This document shows, in pieces, positions 1 through 11,838 of a stretch of DNA of 64,000 nucleotides (position 1 is its first letter; the number at the start of each line of letters is the position of its first letter). The translations under genes were made by a program, and so were the position numbers. The DNA is from Hypoxylon rubiginosum (lineage: Eukaryota; Ascomycota; Sordariomycetes; Xylariales; Hypoxylaceae). Where the stretch lies: positions 124,001 to 188,000 of the forward strand of contig CADCXA010000011.1 in NCBI GenBank assembly GCA_902806565.1, read 5' to 3'. Under the pieces are notes generated by a model. The model had not been told where the DNA came from. It worked only from the letters and a program-made list of their open reading frames with translations, and did not search any database.

Positions 1-1187
1 AGAGGTGATATCAAATACAGCCGCATCGGGTCATTTTCTCGAATTTGGAATGCTGTCACCATTCTATGTATGTACTACCTGACCATCTCCTTAGGTAACC
101 TAGGATTTTCATTACTGCCTTGAGGCTTAAACAGGGCTATTGAAGACACCGTTGGTTGTCAACACGATGATCCCCACAAGGTCATCATTTGTTATTTGTG
201 GCCGTGCCCCAGGTAATTAGGACCGACTACACTTCGCCACGATCCAGCTCATTGACCCGTCAACTAAATTACCTAGGCATCTAGCAGCCCTAGGAGGTAG
301 TTAGCCTGGCACATCAATTCAGCCTTGCATCAGGGCATTTTCTTTGGGTCTCAGCTAAATGCCCGAGACATTGATGAACTAAGGGACCAAGAAACTAGTT
401 GCTCTGCTTGGCAAGCCTAGACGTATGTAAGAGAATTTGCATAAAAACATCCAGTCTGCCTAAATATGAAGTGTATGGCTGAAAATGTCATAGGTATACA
501 TAGGTATACTAATGAGTAAGTGCTGCATCTAGGCTGGAATTGAAGCTGGAGGCAGAACAGGCGACTGCGAGCTCAACCCACTCGAACGAGGTATAGACGC
601 ACATCAATATCAATAATTGATATTCCTAGGAAGTGAACTCTAGTTTGACATAAGAGCTATTGAATAGAGTAACATTCACCTTAACTCTTGCCTCACTCTT
701 GGGTAATCTATCTTGATGCAGCCCCTGATTTCCTAGACTATATAAATTCCTTCATCTCTAGTTGCCAATTCTTTTACTTATCTGGAAGTTTCAGCCCTCA
801 ATTTCATCCTAAGTCTGATTGAGAGACTCATTTCGTATATGATGGCCACATTTGCTACGTTCTTGACATGTCCAGTCATTGCCCAGTCTCTTCTTCAGAG
901 GACCCTAGATTTCTACGAGTTCCCATGCGCTTCGTCTTCCCAATGCATTGTTTCTGCGACTGACTCAGTCTATCGAAAGCATTGTTCTCGAATCCGCACA
1001 GTTACTCTATTCTAGATGATGAAAGGCGACACTAGACTCGACGAGTCCATTATGAAATGCTTAAGGGCCAAATTTAAAGCTGTATATATAGCCTGTCTAC
1101 GCAGTTAGACAGTCAGTTTCAGTAAATCATCAGTCAGTCAAAATCTTATATCACAAACACAAGTTACAATATTTCTTATATGTAAGC
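1..1187. other. Intergenic DNA, no gene recognised
   Basis: This stretch has normal base composition but no open frame that I recognise on either strand. It contains several short palindromic motifs of the TACCTAGG / CCTAGG kind (for example near 100-110 and 270-275), which recur in the other gene-containing parts of the window (near 12210-12225 and 60090). They look like background intergenic sequence. Nothing here supports a gene. Confidence 0.5.
1083..1090 (+). promoter_or_regulatory. TATA-like box upstream of the split gene
   Basis: A TATATATA run is followed by about 100 bases of CAGTCAGT-rich and then AC-rich sequence, the look of a fungal 5' leader. The next downstream ATGs are at 1190 (a 62-codon ORF of no recognised family, perhaps an upstream ORF, 1189-1377) and at 1388 (predicted start of the split gene). 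Assignment to the split gene is inferred from position only. Confidence 0.35.
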
Positions 1188-1387
1188 AATGATTATGAAA
1201 TTTCAAAGATTCTACAAACCCCAATCTCTAACGAGTAGTATTAGCAAATTTCTAAAGCCAATAGACGCACAAAAAATAAAAACACTATATAGGACTTTAT
1301 TCCAAGTAAGGCGGATCCAAGTACGAAAAGGAGACGGAAAACATTCGAACTATAGACTTATTCCCCCAAGAGCATAGCACCTTCACC

Positions 1388-1788
1388 ATGACACATCTAA
1401 CTGCTCGTCAACTGCGCATACTTGAAGGTGGATATACTTACAGACTTGAAGCATCCGAATTAATGGCTATTGTGTTAACAAATCGGTAGACTATCAAACA
1501 AGACTTCCAAGATTCCTCTTCCGCGGCTTCCACCCTGGGTCCGGAGGCGGAGACCCACGCCTCAACAGCAGCGAAGGTGTCATCCCACACGGGTTTCTTA
1601 ACAATCAAATACCAACGTCGATAAGAGACATCCCGAACCTTAGAAGTATGATTAGTGGCCATTTAGAAGGAAGCTGCATCCCATCCTGCTTCAGTTCGTG
1701 GGCGGCGGATATCGGTGTTGCGATTGGCTATGCACGTCAGGGAAGCATTGCGATTCTCGATACTAATCTCGTAGAGCATCATGTGAAA
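1388..1788 (+). pseudogene. 5' part of split DUF7587-like / ART-fold-like gene
   Basis: Predicted start ATG at 1388 (context CACCATGA), exon 1388-1427, a 62-base intron 1428-1489 ending in GGTAG with a TTAAC branch-like site, and a second exon from 1490. Splicing leaves the frame open up to the retrotransposon edge at 1789. Visible motifs are FLFRGFHPG, then CFSSWAADIGVAIGYA, then AILDTNLVEHH. The order R (in LFRG), then S-S, then an E-rich strand in the 3' part at 7850 resembles fungal DUF7587 proteins, which have an ADP-ribosyltransferase-like fold. Family assignment is from memory of the motif pattern, not a search. The coding sequence here shows no obvious damage; the gene is broken only by the insertion. 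Without the insert and with one copy of the target duplication the frame would be about 276 codons. Substrate and activity are unknown. Confidence 0.6.
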
Positions 1789-1940
1789 TGTTGCACTCAC
1801 TCAGGAAAAACAATATGGGTATAAAAAGATGATGTAGAAAGCTTAGTTTCTAGGAATCTAAGCTAAGTGCGAAGCTGAGCCAAAAGCTCTTCAAAGCATA
1901 GATTACTTTGGGTGTATAGATTATATAGGTGCCTGGAATA
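1789..1940 (+). repeat. Left LTR (152 bp)
   Basis: Pairs base for base, without gaps, with 7698-7849. In this copy the mutated positions (T or A where the partner has C or G) lie mostly in the right half, the side facing the element interior. The outer left part keeps its C and G bases. Confidence 0.9.
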
Positions 1941-4900
1941 TATCCTTGTTGGCTTGGTGGGTATAAGGTTATTGCGAATTATTTATTTATAGAAGATATC
2001 CTTTTTTTAATTTATAAATAAGGCTAATTTAATAATTTAAATTAAACCATTTATAATCTTTTTTTAATTTATTAAATTACTAGGGGTAAGGATTTATTTT
2101 TAATTAATATATAAATTTATAATAATTTTTTTTAAAAAGTGGTTTTATTAGTTTATTTATAATTATATTAATTATATTAATATATTATAATTTAAAATTA
2201 TTATATTAGTGATAATTAATAATTTATTTAAATTGTATATTAAAATAATAAATATAGGTTATTTTAAAAAGATTAAAAATAATAATTTTAATATTAGTTA
2301 AATTAATATATATAATAAAAGGTTTAAGTTATTTATAACTTAGTTTTTTTAATAATTTACTAATTTATATAATTATAAAATTAGTTAAAGTAAAATTAAT
2401 AAACTTTGTTTTTATATTATTAAATATAATAAGTATTTATTTTTTTAATTATTAATATATTAAATTATTAATAAGTGTAATAACATAAGTTTTTATAAAT
2501 TATTAAGAATTTAAATTATTAGTAAATATTATATTTACTTAAATTATAAAATATATTTTTATAATAAAATACCTTTTATTAAAAATAATATTAAAATTTT
2601 TAATTAAAGTAAGATATTATTAAAAATATTTTATTAAGTTAAAATAATATTAACCAGGTTTTATATTTACTTTATAAAATATTATAATTATTTTTATAAT
2701 ATTAAAATAAGTGTTAATAACTAATTAATTAAAAGAATTAGTTTTTATTTAATATTTTTTATTGTTAATATTAATTATTTTATTTTAAGTAATAAGAATA
2801 ATAATATTAAAATATTAAAAAGTTTCTATATTTTTAAAAGATTTAATATTAAATTTATTAAGAATCTTTTTAATAAATATAATTTAATTAATAAAAATTT
2901 AACAAGTATTTTTATTATATTAAATATAAAAATTAAAAAATTTAACTATATTATTTATAACTTTTAACTTAAAAACCTTTTTAAAAATATTTATTATATT
3001 AATAATATTTTAATAATATTTATTAACAATAAATAAATTATTAATATAAATAAAAATAAAAACATTTATATATAAATGTTTAAATAAATAATATTTTATT
3101 ATTATATTATAAAAGTTAAATTTAGTTATTTCCTTAACTAAAATTTTAAACTATTATAAAAATAAACTATAAAAACTATATAAAACTTATAAAAATTTTT
3201 AAACTTATTTAGTTTTATTTTAATATTTAAGTAACTAATAATAATAAATAATAATACTATTAAAAATAAAGTTATAAAAAAATATAATTTTAATATTATA
3301 TTATTTATAATTAATATTTTTAATAGTTATAATAATAAAAAATATCTTAATTAATATTAAATTTATTATAATTATATATATATTTTATATAGTTTAATAA
3401 TTTTTAATTTAATAATTATTATAAATAATAAATTAAATTTAATTACGTTTTTATTTATTATTAAAATTAAACTTTTAATTTAATACTTATTTAATAAGTA
3501 AGATTTTAACTTTAAAAGGTAAATTAATTAATTTAAAGGTTTTATAATTAATTAAGTTTTAAATTTAAATGTTAAAAGTTGGTTTTTAAATTTTCTAAAG
3601 TTTAAAATTACTTTAAGTTTTTTTAAGAGATTTTATAAAAGGAGGTGTTAAAATAAAAGTAATTTAAAAAAAAGTTAAAATAAAAGCTTTAACCTTTTTT
3701 TATTTTTTATTAATTGTTAAAAAGATTATACTAATAAAAATAAATAAAACTGTTTTAATTAAATTATAAAATATTTAAGTAATATTATAATTGATTTTAA
3801 ATTTTTAACAAGTTAAATAATAAGGTTATTTAATTAAGTTAATGTTATTTTTAATTAAGTTAATATTTTTATTAGAATTTTTAATAATAAAAAAAAAAGT
3901 GTTTTATGTTAATTTTAATTAATTAATTAAGGCTTATTAAAAAAAAGTGTATTTATTTTTTGTGTTTAATTTTAAAAGGCTTTTAAATATAAAGTTTTTA
4001 AAAGTATTATTAAAATTCTTTTTATTTAAATTAAATAAAAAGACTTTAAATATTAATTTAAGTAATTATTTTTTAATTGTTTAATAAGTAAGGGTTTTAA
4101 ATATATTTAGTTAAAATATATTAATTATATGTTTAAATAAAAGTGTAAAATAAATTAAATTTTAATAGTTATTTTTATATTATAATAAAAAGTTATTAGA
4201 TTATTAAGTTAGTTTATTTAATGTTTTTAATAGTTTAAGTTTACTTATAAATAAATAAGGTTTTAAAAAAATGTTATAATTATAAATATTAATTTAAAAT
4301 TAATTAACTTTTTTATAATTAGGTTTTTTAAAAATAATATTATATTTAATATTTTTTTTTAAATTATTTTAATATTTTAATTATTTATTAAAAATAATGT
4401 TTTTTATTTTAATAACTTTATAAAATAAAAGAACCTAGATTTTATAAATTTTAAATTTATAGTTAATATAACCAACTATAAAACCTTTATAAACGCGGGA
4501 AATATATTTTATACTTTTAAAGATTTTCTTATTATAAATTTAAATAATAACACTAAAAATATAAAAATATAATAAATGGTTTTAATAAGTTTTTTTATAA
4601 AGGTTTAATATTTTATAAAATTTATTATATAAAAATTCCTATGTTTTATTTACTTTAATAAAAAGTAAATTAATTGTTATAATAATTATTTTTTTAATAT
4701 AAAACTAAAAAAAGGTAAATAACTAGGAATTAATTAAGGTTAATTTAAAAAAAGTAATTATAAAAGAATTAAATTTTTTTACGTGGTTATTTTATTTTAA
4801 TATATTAAATATAATGGTTTTAAAGTAGATATTATAATTTAGGCATTTATTTTTAACATTATTTTTATTAAGAAACTTTTTGTTATTATTAATATATATA

Positions 4901-7697
4901 ATTTAAATTTTTAATCTAGTTTATAGTTTAATTTTAGTGATAAATTTTTTAATAATTATAAAGATTTGGTTTTTTTTACATTTAAATTTAAGTTATTTAT
5001 AATTTATATAACTATTAGTAAAAATAATTATATATTTAAAGTTAATAAGTTTTTTAATATTATAAAAGAAAATGTTTATAAAGATAATTTATAATAAATA
5101 ATATGTTAAAATTAATAATTAACAGTATATTTAACGTTTAACTTTTAATTATATATAAACATTATAAAAAAAAAGTTATATTAAGATTTTTAAATAAAAA
5201 CCGTAATAATAATAAGTTTTTTTAATTTTATTAAAGCTTATATATATAAACCTTTTATATATAAACTTAATATTAATTATTATATATATAACATAAAATT
5301 AATATATAAAATTAAGGATTTTTATTAGCTTAAAAATCTTAAAATTATAATATTAATTTATTTTAGTAAACTTTTTTTTAAAATTACTTTTAAAAATAAA
5401 TATATTTTTTATATTATTATAAATAATTCCTTTCTTTTTAAATTAATTATTATTAATTAAATTAATTAAAAAAAATAAATAAAGCTAGGTTTTATATTAA
5501 AAAATAATAATTAAGTTATTATTTTAATAAATTTTTATTAATATAATATTAATTTTAAAGATTTTAATATTATTATTAGTTACTTTAAATATTTTTTTAA
5601 GTTATAAAAATAAATGGTATTTTATAAGCCATTTAATATTATTAACTAAATATATTAAATAATTTAAATTAAAAGTGTAAATATTATATAAAAGATTATA
5701 ATAATATAAATTAAAGTTAATAATTATAAAAGTATAAATGTTAAATTATAAAATTATATAAATATTATTAATATTAATAATAAATATAATTAATTTTATA
5801 TTAAAGTTAAAAAGATTACTTAGAATATAAAAATCTATAAAACGAATTTAAAGTGGTGGTAAATATATAAAAACTTTAATATTAATTATTAAAAAACTTT
5901 TAGATGTTTTAATAAATTTTAAAAACTTATTATTATTATTTTTAATATTTTTTTTTTATTTAAGTTTAAATTTTAAATAAGTAATCTAATATTTATCATT
6001 ATTTTTTTTATAATATCTTTTATAATAAAAACATTAAAAGAGATTTTTAAAATGTTTATAAGTATAGTTTTTAATTTTATAATTAATAATTTTAGGTTTA
6101 GTGTTAATTAAAATAAAATTATTATTTAAGTTTTTATTTTTATTAAATTTAATAATGATATTATTATAAAAAACTTTAATATAAGTTTTTTTGTTATTAT
6201 AACGTTAAATAAGTTTATTTTAAATAAAGTTTAAATTAAAACTTTTTTAGCGAAATTTTATTTAAGGAATTTATATTAATTAAAATATTAACTTTTTATA
6301 GTATTAATTATAATAAAAAGTTTAAATTTAAATGAAATTTTAATATTAAGTTTTTTAAAATAGTTAATTATAAAAATAAAATCTATTTAAAACTTTTTAA
6401 AAGAAATTTTATTAATAAGTTTAATATAAAGAATTTTATAATATAGTTAAGGAATTAATTACTTGGATTTTTTTAATATAAATTTTATAATTTATTTATA
6501 AAAAATATAGGGATTTTTTTTTTTTTTTTTATAATTTGTAATTTTAAGTAAGGTTTAAATGTGGGGATTTATTAAAGATATTTAAAGAACTTATATATAA
6601 TAAGCTTAATGTTATTTTTAAATCTTTTTTTTAATATTATTTTTAAATATTATTTTAATGTTTTTAATAAAACTTATATAATTTATATAAATTATAATGG
6701 TATAAAATGAACGGTTTTATTTTTTAAGATTAGATTTGTTTTTTAATAAAAAAAAAGAAGAAAAAGTGAAACTTAAATTAGTTATAATAAATAATAAATG
6801 TGATAAAATAAATAAAAAAATATATTATTTTTAGTTTTTTTAAAAATATTATAATATTTATTTATATTATATTTTATAAGTTATATAATATTTATTATTA
6901 TAATATTATATTTATTTTAAATATTAGTGTTTAACATGTATTTTTAAAATATTTCCTAAATATTTTTTTTTAGGAAATTTTATATATATGTAAATTATTT
7001 AATTAATATAAAGGAAATTATTAAAAATTAAAATAATTTATTAAAATTTATAGTTAGATTTTATAAAAATTATTATTTATTATTTTATTAATTTTTTATA
7101 TAAAGTATAAAATTATATATTTATAAAATAAATATTGTTTTAATATATAAAAAATATTTAAATTAAAAGTTTTTAATTAATATTTTAAATTTAATAAATA
7201 GTTTAATATAAATAAGAGTTTTTAAATAATTAAATAAATTAATTATTTATAGGTTTAATTTAATAAATATAAAAGGAAAGAATGGTTTTTAAAAGCTAAG
7301 AATTTTAATAATAATTTTTAATAGTTAAAATAAAAAGGTGTAATAAGTTAAAAATTTTAAATTTAATAAAAAAGAGGCTAATAATTTATATTAAATTATA
7401 TAATAAATTAAACTTATAATTTTTTAGTTAATTTAATATTATTTATTTAAATTATTAATTTATAATTTTATATATAAATTTTAATGTATTAGTATTTATA
7501 AGTTAATATTTTACTAGGTTTTTATTATAAATTTTTTAAAGCTAAGAATTTTATTATTAAAAAAAATAATAAACCGTTAATTTAATATAAAATTACTACG
7601 ATTTAAATAAAATTAATTATTTTAGGTTTAATATGTATTTTAATATAAAATAATTACTAAAAATATATAAAAGAAATGTTATAGAGGGCGTATAATC

Positions 7698-7849
7698 TGT
7701 TATACTTATTTAGGAAAAACAATATAGGTGTAAAAAGATAATATAAAAAGCTTGGTTTTTAGGAATCTAAGCTGAGTGCGAAGCCGAGCCAAAAGCTCTC
7801 CAGAGCACAGACCACTTTGGGTGCACAGACCACGTGGGTGCCTGGAACA
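7698..7849 (+). repeat. Right LTR (152 bp)
   Basis: Partner of 1789-1940. Here the mutated positions lie in the left half, again the side facing the interior, and the outer right part is clean. The pattern is the mirror image of the left LTR. Confidence 0.9.
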
Positions 7850-8346
7850 TGAAGATATATCATGTACAGGGTCTTCACAAAGCTCAACTTGCTTCTTACA
7901 GTTACGACGAGGAATACTTGGCATACGGGCCGATCAGAGGACGGGCATATCACTGTGTGCCATACACGGCCATCCAAGCTGGATTGGCCCCAATCCCAAC
8001 GCATCCTCCTGAATATATATACCAACGCATTTCTATGGTGACCGAAGCTGCATACCTTTTCAGGCGAAGTGACGATACGCGACCTGACATAGTTATAGCG
8101 CTCGTAGCTTTTCTGGCAATGTACCATCCCTATGGGAATCCTGATCATCTCGTCACTCTGATGGCCCAAATGTTCTGGGCAGATCTTGTACAGCTCGAAT
8201 TGCCTAACCCTGGCGTACCATCGAGGATGGGCTTAGTCAACGCAAACACCTATGTGACGGGATCTTCACGGTTGCACCAGGCGGTGAGTGCGCTGGTAAA
8301 ATTTGAGGATTATGTGAGACGTCTGAGAGTTACAGGATATCTCTAG
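7850..8346 (+). pseudogene. 3' part of split DUF7587-like / ART-fold-like gene
   Basis: This is the rest of the gene begun at 1388. The frame entering the insertion site is the same frame that leaves it, through the target duplication TGAAG (7850-7854), and it stays open to TAG at 8344-8346. The first residues continue the domain: KIYHVQGLHKAQLAS, then DEEYLAYGPIRGRAYH, which matches the E-containing strand and the following Ile/Arg-rich turn expected in DUF7587-like proteins. The C-terminal 90 or so residues look helical and are unassigned. By chance, the last A of the LTR plus TG of the target duplication makes an ATG at 7849, so the 3' half alone could be called as a short gene (an in-frame ATG also lies upstream at 7834 inside the LTR). 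I treat it as a fragment. No RIP-type damage is evident although it touches a RIP-ruined element. Confidence 0.6.
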
Positions 8347-8784
8347 GAATGGATTTTATATGCTAGAACCCCCGAAAACATGATTTTCAGCGAAGGGGCC
8401 GGTAATATAGGATGAAGAGGTAGCTGGCAGCTAATTCTATAGGTAGTTTATATATACAATTGTCGTATTACTGAGCGGGATTTTATAATCTACTGCTCCA
8501 ACATATAGTCTCTATCAGGGTCTTAGCCCTTGGTCATCTTGGTGGTACCGCAGGTTTATCGGGGGATAGGGTAGCTCGGTTGCTACCCCTATCATATGGT
8601 TGGTCTCGTCACAAGAACGCTTGATAAACCCATTTACTACCTAGCCTGCCTAGCAAATTACATATTTTTGTCTTCTCTAGTTGAATTGCCTACCCTCCGG
8701 GCGAGTAGCCACCCACACTCCTCCAGCATTAGATTTCTAGTGTACGCTGGCAGTCCCCTTGTATTATACGCCTTGATCACGCAA
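8347..8784. other. Intergenic between two converging loci, with hairpin repeat
   Basis: No coding sequence is recognised. A near-perfect inverted repeat lies at 8565-8575 / 8582-8593 (GATAGGGTAGC against GCTACCCCTATC, one extra base in one arm). The sequence just upstream (about 8480-8560) resembles, in reverse orientation, 13545-13640; the best shared stretch is TCAGGGTCTTAGCCCTTGG at 8515-8533. Confidence 0.5.
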
Positions 8785-11700
8785 CTATCTGGTCCAAAAT
8801 GTAACAATCTCGTCGAAATCTTTCATAGCGAAGCTCTTCACATCTCTCTTATCGCTTGGTACTACCTCTGCCTTCAACTGTCCCGCGACCTTGTATGTCA
8901 AGTTCGCCGTCTGGTCCTTCCCCATCTTTTCAAGTAGCTGAGCCTTGAGGAAGGACGTCCTCGCTAGTTCAGGTAGATATACATCGACGTCATAGCTCCA
9001 GCTCCGGAGTGCTTCATTGATCATCTTGCTATTATGCTTACTCGTGTCAGCAGCAGGGATATCTTAGGGGTGTTAGGTGAGGCGGTGTTGCCGTTATAGA
9101 AAACTGAATACACTCACATAGCCTCTTCATAGCGATCCGACAGTATGAAATACTCGGCGAGTTTATGCTTAGATCGTGGAATCTCTCTTTCGCTGAACGT
9201 TTCTACGAGAAGCTGGTGTGCTTTGAGGTGGAGCTGGTAAGCCTCTTCGTCCCGGCCTTGGAGGGTGCGAAGGTTGGCGAGAGTATATGTAATTCGACCA
9301 GTCCTGTGAGAGGGTGTTAGCTAAAACATGTATATCGTGACGCGTCGTTCCGGGTTGGTCGTCAGGGTCGCTTACACATGACTCGACTTCGCTGTTCCCG
9401 TACGTTCTGCGATCTCCAATTGCTCGACGAGCACCTGTTCCGCCATGTCTAAGTCCCCTGGCAATGCTCGCATCATATATGCCGAAGCCGAGGTTGCAGC
9501 TCGGGAAAGTGGGATATTGTTGAGGAAGCTATTAGGACCCAGCTTTTTTCTGATCGTTCTTTCGTGCTCGTGAGCTTCGATGCTCTCATCAAGCCGCCCG
9601 CCGAGAAGGTGGGAGAGACCAAGCTCACAGTAGGCAAGGCATAATTTCTCATCGATATAATCGGGAGAGATAGATTCGCAAATACGTTTCTGCAGGGCAA
9701 AGAAGGCTTCCTGATGACGACGTGCTTTCGTGAGCTCGTTGTTCCCTGCCGAGATCAAACCCAAACAGTAATGGAGATCGACGAGCACTGCATCCCTTGC
9801 ATCGCCTTCTGTATCTTCGCAGAGCTCTTCCGCAAAGGATAAGAAGTCATCAGAATCGTGGGTCCTCCCCCTTTCGTTCTGGTACCTTAGGCAGGGTTAG
9901 CAGTTCAATGCGAAAACCTCTATAGCATCTCAGAGGAACTTACAAGGCGCCATCGTTAAGCAAGGCGGCGAATTGCAGCTTGGTTTAGACCGTACAGTTC
10001 GACGTCAACTTCCACCGTTGCTTTAGAGTGATGATATGTGGGTAAAGTGCAGCGTATCGAGGATAGCGGCTGACTTGGTAATGCTGAACATTCGCCTCTT
10101 TCTTCAGAAATGGAACCGGCTTCGTTGATGGACCCAATGTTGGCGGCCAATTCTTCCATAAAATATTAATGAGAACTTCCATCGTGGTGTCTACATCGGT
10201 TTGAGGCATTGTAGCTAGAATCGTGTCCTGCACCAACCGGTGGACCGAGACATGGTATTCAGACAAGTCGTTTCCCCCCTTGTCTCGCTTGAACAACGAC
10301 GTCTGCAACAGTTCCGTGCGAGCGTTATTGAGTTGAGACTTGGAGAGTGAATCATTAATTAGGAGAGTCGTGACTGCATCAAACAAGATACTCTCTTGAA
10401 TCATGTCCGGATCTAGGAAAGATGCTACCCGAAGGAGCGCTTTTGCTTCTACCGACAGCTTCTCGAACGCCCAGACCGTGGCGATACTATGCTGGTAAAC
10501 GTTTGGGTGAGTGTCAAACTTGGTAGCATATAGAGCAGATCTTTCTTCTTGCTCTTGGTAGAGAGAAAGGAATCCACTAAGACTTAGATCGTCCCGGCGA
10601 ATGATTCCGGCCATTTGTGCTAGTGCTAACGGAAGACCTGCGAGATCATGCGAGATGCTGCGTGCTGTGGATTCGGCATTTCTTTCGGGGCTCTCTTCAG
10701 ACTTGGTAAGGTGCTGAAGCAACGCACCGCCATCCTCGTCGCGCAAGGGTCCCAGATCAATACCACAAGAGCGAGTGGTGAACAGTCGCTTTGCCAAAGG
10801 GTCGCGACTGGTGATTAGCACGCTGCCGGATCCGTCTGGCCAGTAGTCTCCGAGTAGCATAGGATCATCGGCGTTATCAAATACCATGAGCCACGATGCA
10901 TATGTGTTAAGAGAAGTGGTAGGATTGATATTAGCATCGGTGGTAACGTCGCCTTTGGTTGGGTTGGCCAACCACCCCTTTAATATTGATCGAGACACAA
11001 CCTGACTATGGGCTTTGTCGGCTGTCTCGAGGCCCAATTTGACGGATATGTCTTGAAAGCACTTGTCTAGCTTGGCAGCCTCGTCGGCGTGAACCCAGAA
11101 TACTGCATCAAAGGAGTTTTTATATCTAAGAGCAAATTCCATCGCAATCTCTGTCTTCCCAACACCGCCGAGACCACAAAGTGCAAACTGTCTAAAGTCT
11201 GGGCCATCCCTGTTGGATTTTCCGAAAGGCAAGAGTGCGTCTCGCATTGCGCCTAGGACGTTTTGTCTTCCAAAGAAGACCTGACCGCGGTCGTGGGGGT
11301 CAAGGTAGATGCATGGTAGCTGCGGGTTTGGCCGTTTTTGAGGCTCCTCGTGCAGATATCGCATCATTTTGAAGTCGGGCTCGATAAATCCGGCGACAGC
11401 CATCAAAGTTGAATCTGGGGGGAAATTTTAGGGCCGATTCGTGGTCCGTCTCGTTATAAAATAATTTAAAGGGGGGGGGGGGGCAAATTGTGATGGAATT
11501 ACTCACTCGGTACAGTTAAATATTCACTCTCCAAGGGATAGTAGTTGCTCGAAGTGGCAAATCTGAACTCTACTGTTGTTTCTTGATAAATTACACCTCA
11601 TTACAACGACATCTGGAGTACTTAGCTAAGGAGTCAGTCATGAATTGCCCGGCCTGAAGTCGGCAGCCCTGGTCTGCCAACTCTACCTTGCAGAGCGTTG

Positions 11701-11838
11701 AATGATCAAGAGGGGATGTTCCAATGGCGAGTGAAAAGCGCATATAAAGTGAAGATCTACTTACCCAGCACCAAGTTCGCAGCCATATTGATCCTGGGAG
11801 TTTGTTAGGATACTCAGGGCGCCGGGCGATGATGGCAT
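8785..11838 (-). CDS. NB-ARC/TPR NLR-like protein, with in-frame TAA
   Basis: STAND-family signalling NTPase of the fungal NLR type, a class linked to self/non-self recognition and regulated cell death. Six exons fit in phase: 11838-11765, 11562-11507, 11414-9944, 9885-9376, 9303-9118 and about 9040-8785 (last acceptor uncertain; an alternative second-exon acceptor lies at 11572). The start ATG has context GCCGCCATGCC. Reading through would give about 850 residues. Motifs: GLGGVGKT (Walker A, about 124-131), SWLMVFDNADD (kinase 2), SVLITSRDP, LAGLPLAL and HVSVHRLVQD (MHD-like), then TPR-type helices (GLISAGNNELTKARRHQEA and others) to the C-terminus. TAA at 9987-9985 interrupts the frame at about codon 520, between the NB-ARC region and the repeats, while the downstream exons stay open. 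Only about 120 residues precede Walker A and no HET, patatin, nucleosidase or lipase domain is seen. It may act as a truncated protein or be a recent pseudogene. Confidence 0.75.
9985..9987 (-). other. Premature TAA in the NLR-like gene
   Basis: On the coding strand the codons read GTC TAA ACC AAG, followed directly and in the same frame by TKLQFAALLNDGA, the kind of sequence that opens the TPR part of such proteins. A single C-to-T change in CAA (a CpA site, the preferred RIP target) would produce this stop. I found no intron of credible length that removes it. Confidence 0.7.

Larger units (their letters stand above)
1789..7849 (+). mobile_element. LTR retrotransposon, RIP-degraded
   Basis: Two 152-base direct repeats (1789-1940 and 7698-7849) begin with TGTT and end with AACA (AATA in the left copy). 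They flank a 5.76-kb interior that is almost entirely A and T. The element is bounded by TGAAA (1784-1788) and TGAAG (7850-7854), a 4-bp perfect or 5-bp one-transition target duplication. Total length 6,061 bases fits a Ty1/copia or Ty3/gypsy element, but no gag, protease, reverse transcriptase or integrase motif survives, so the superfamily and orientation cannot be given. By eye the LTRs differ at about 27 sites, all C/T or G/A. On the plus strand the interior keeps many more G than C (for example 9 G to 1 C at 3601-3660). Confidence 0.9.

Noticed and set aside
7759..8169. 136-codon minus-strand frame across the right LTR and the 3' gene half
   Set aside because: It opposes the supported plus-strand frame, crosses the LTR boundary and has no recognisable domain.
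7834..8346. Free-standing gene starting with ATG at 7834 or 7849
   Set aside because: The start codons lie in, or arise at the edge of, the LTR; the frame is the continuation of the gene interrupted at 1789.
11471..11483. Run of 13 G as a functional element
   Set aside because: It falls inside a predicted intron of the NLR-like gene, where it forms a C run before the acceptor; a simple homopolymer is sufficient explanation.
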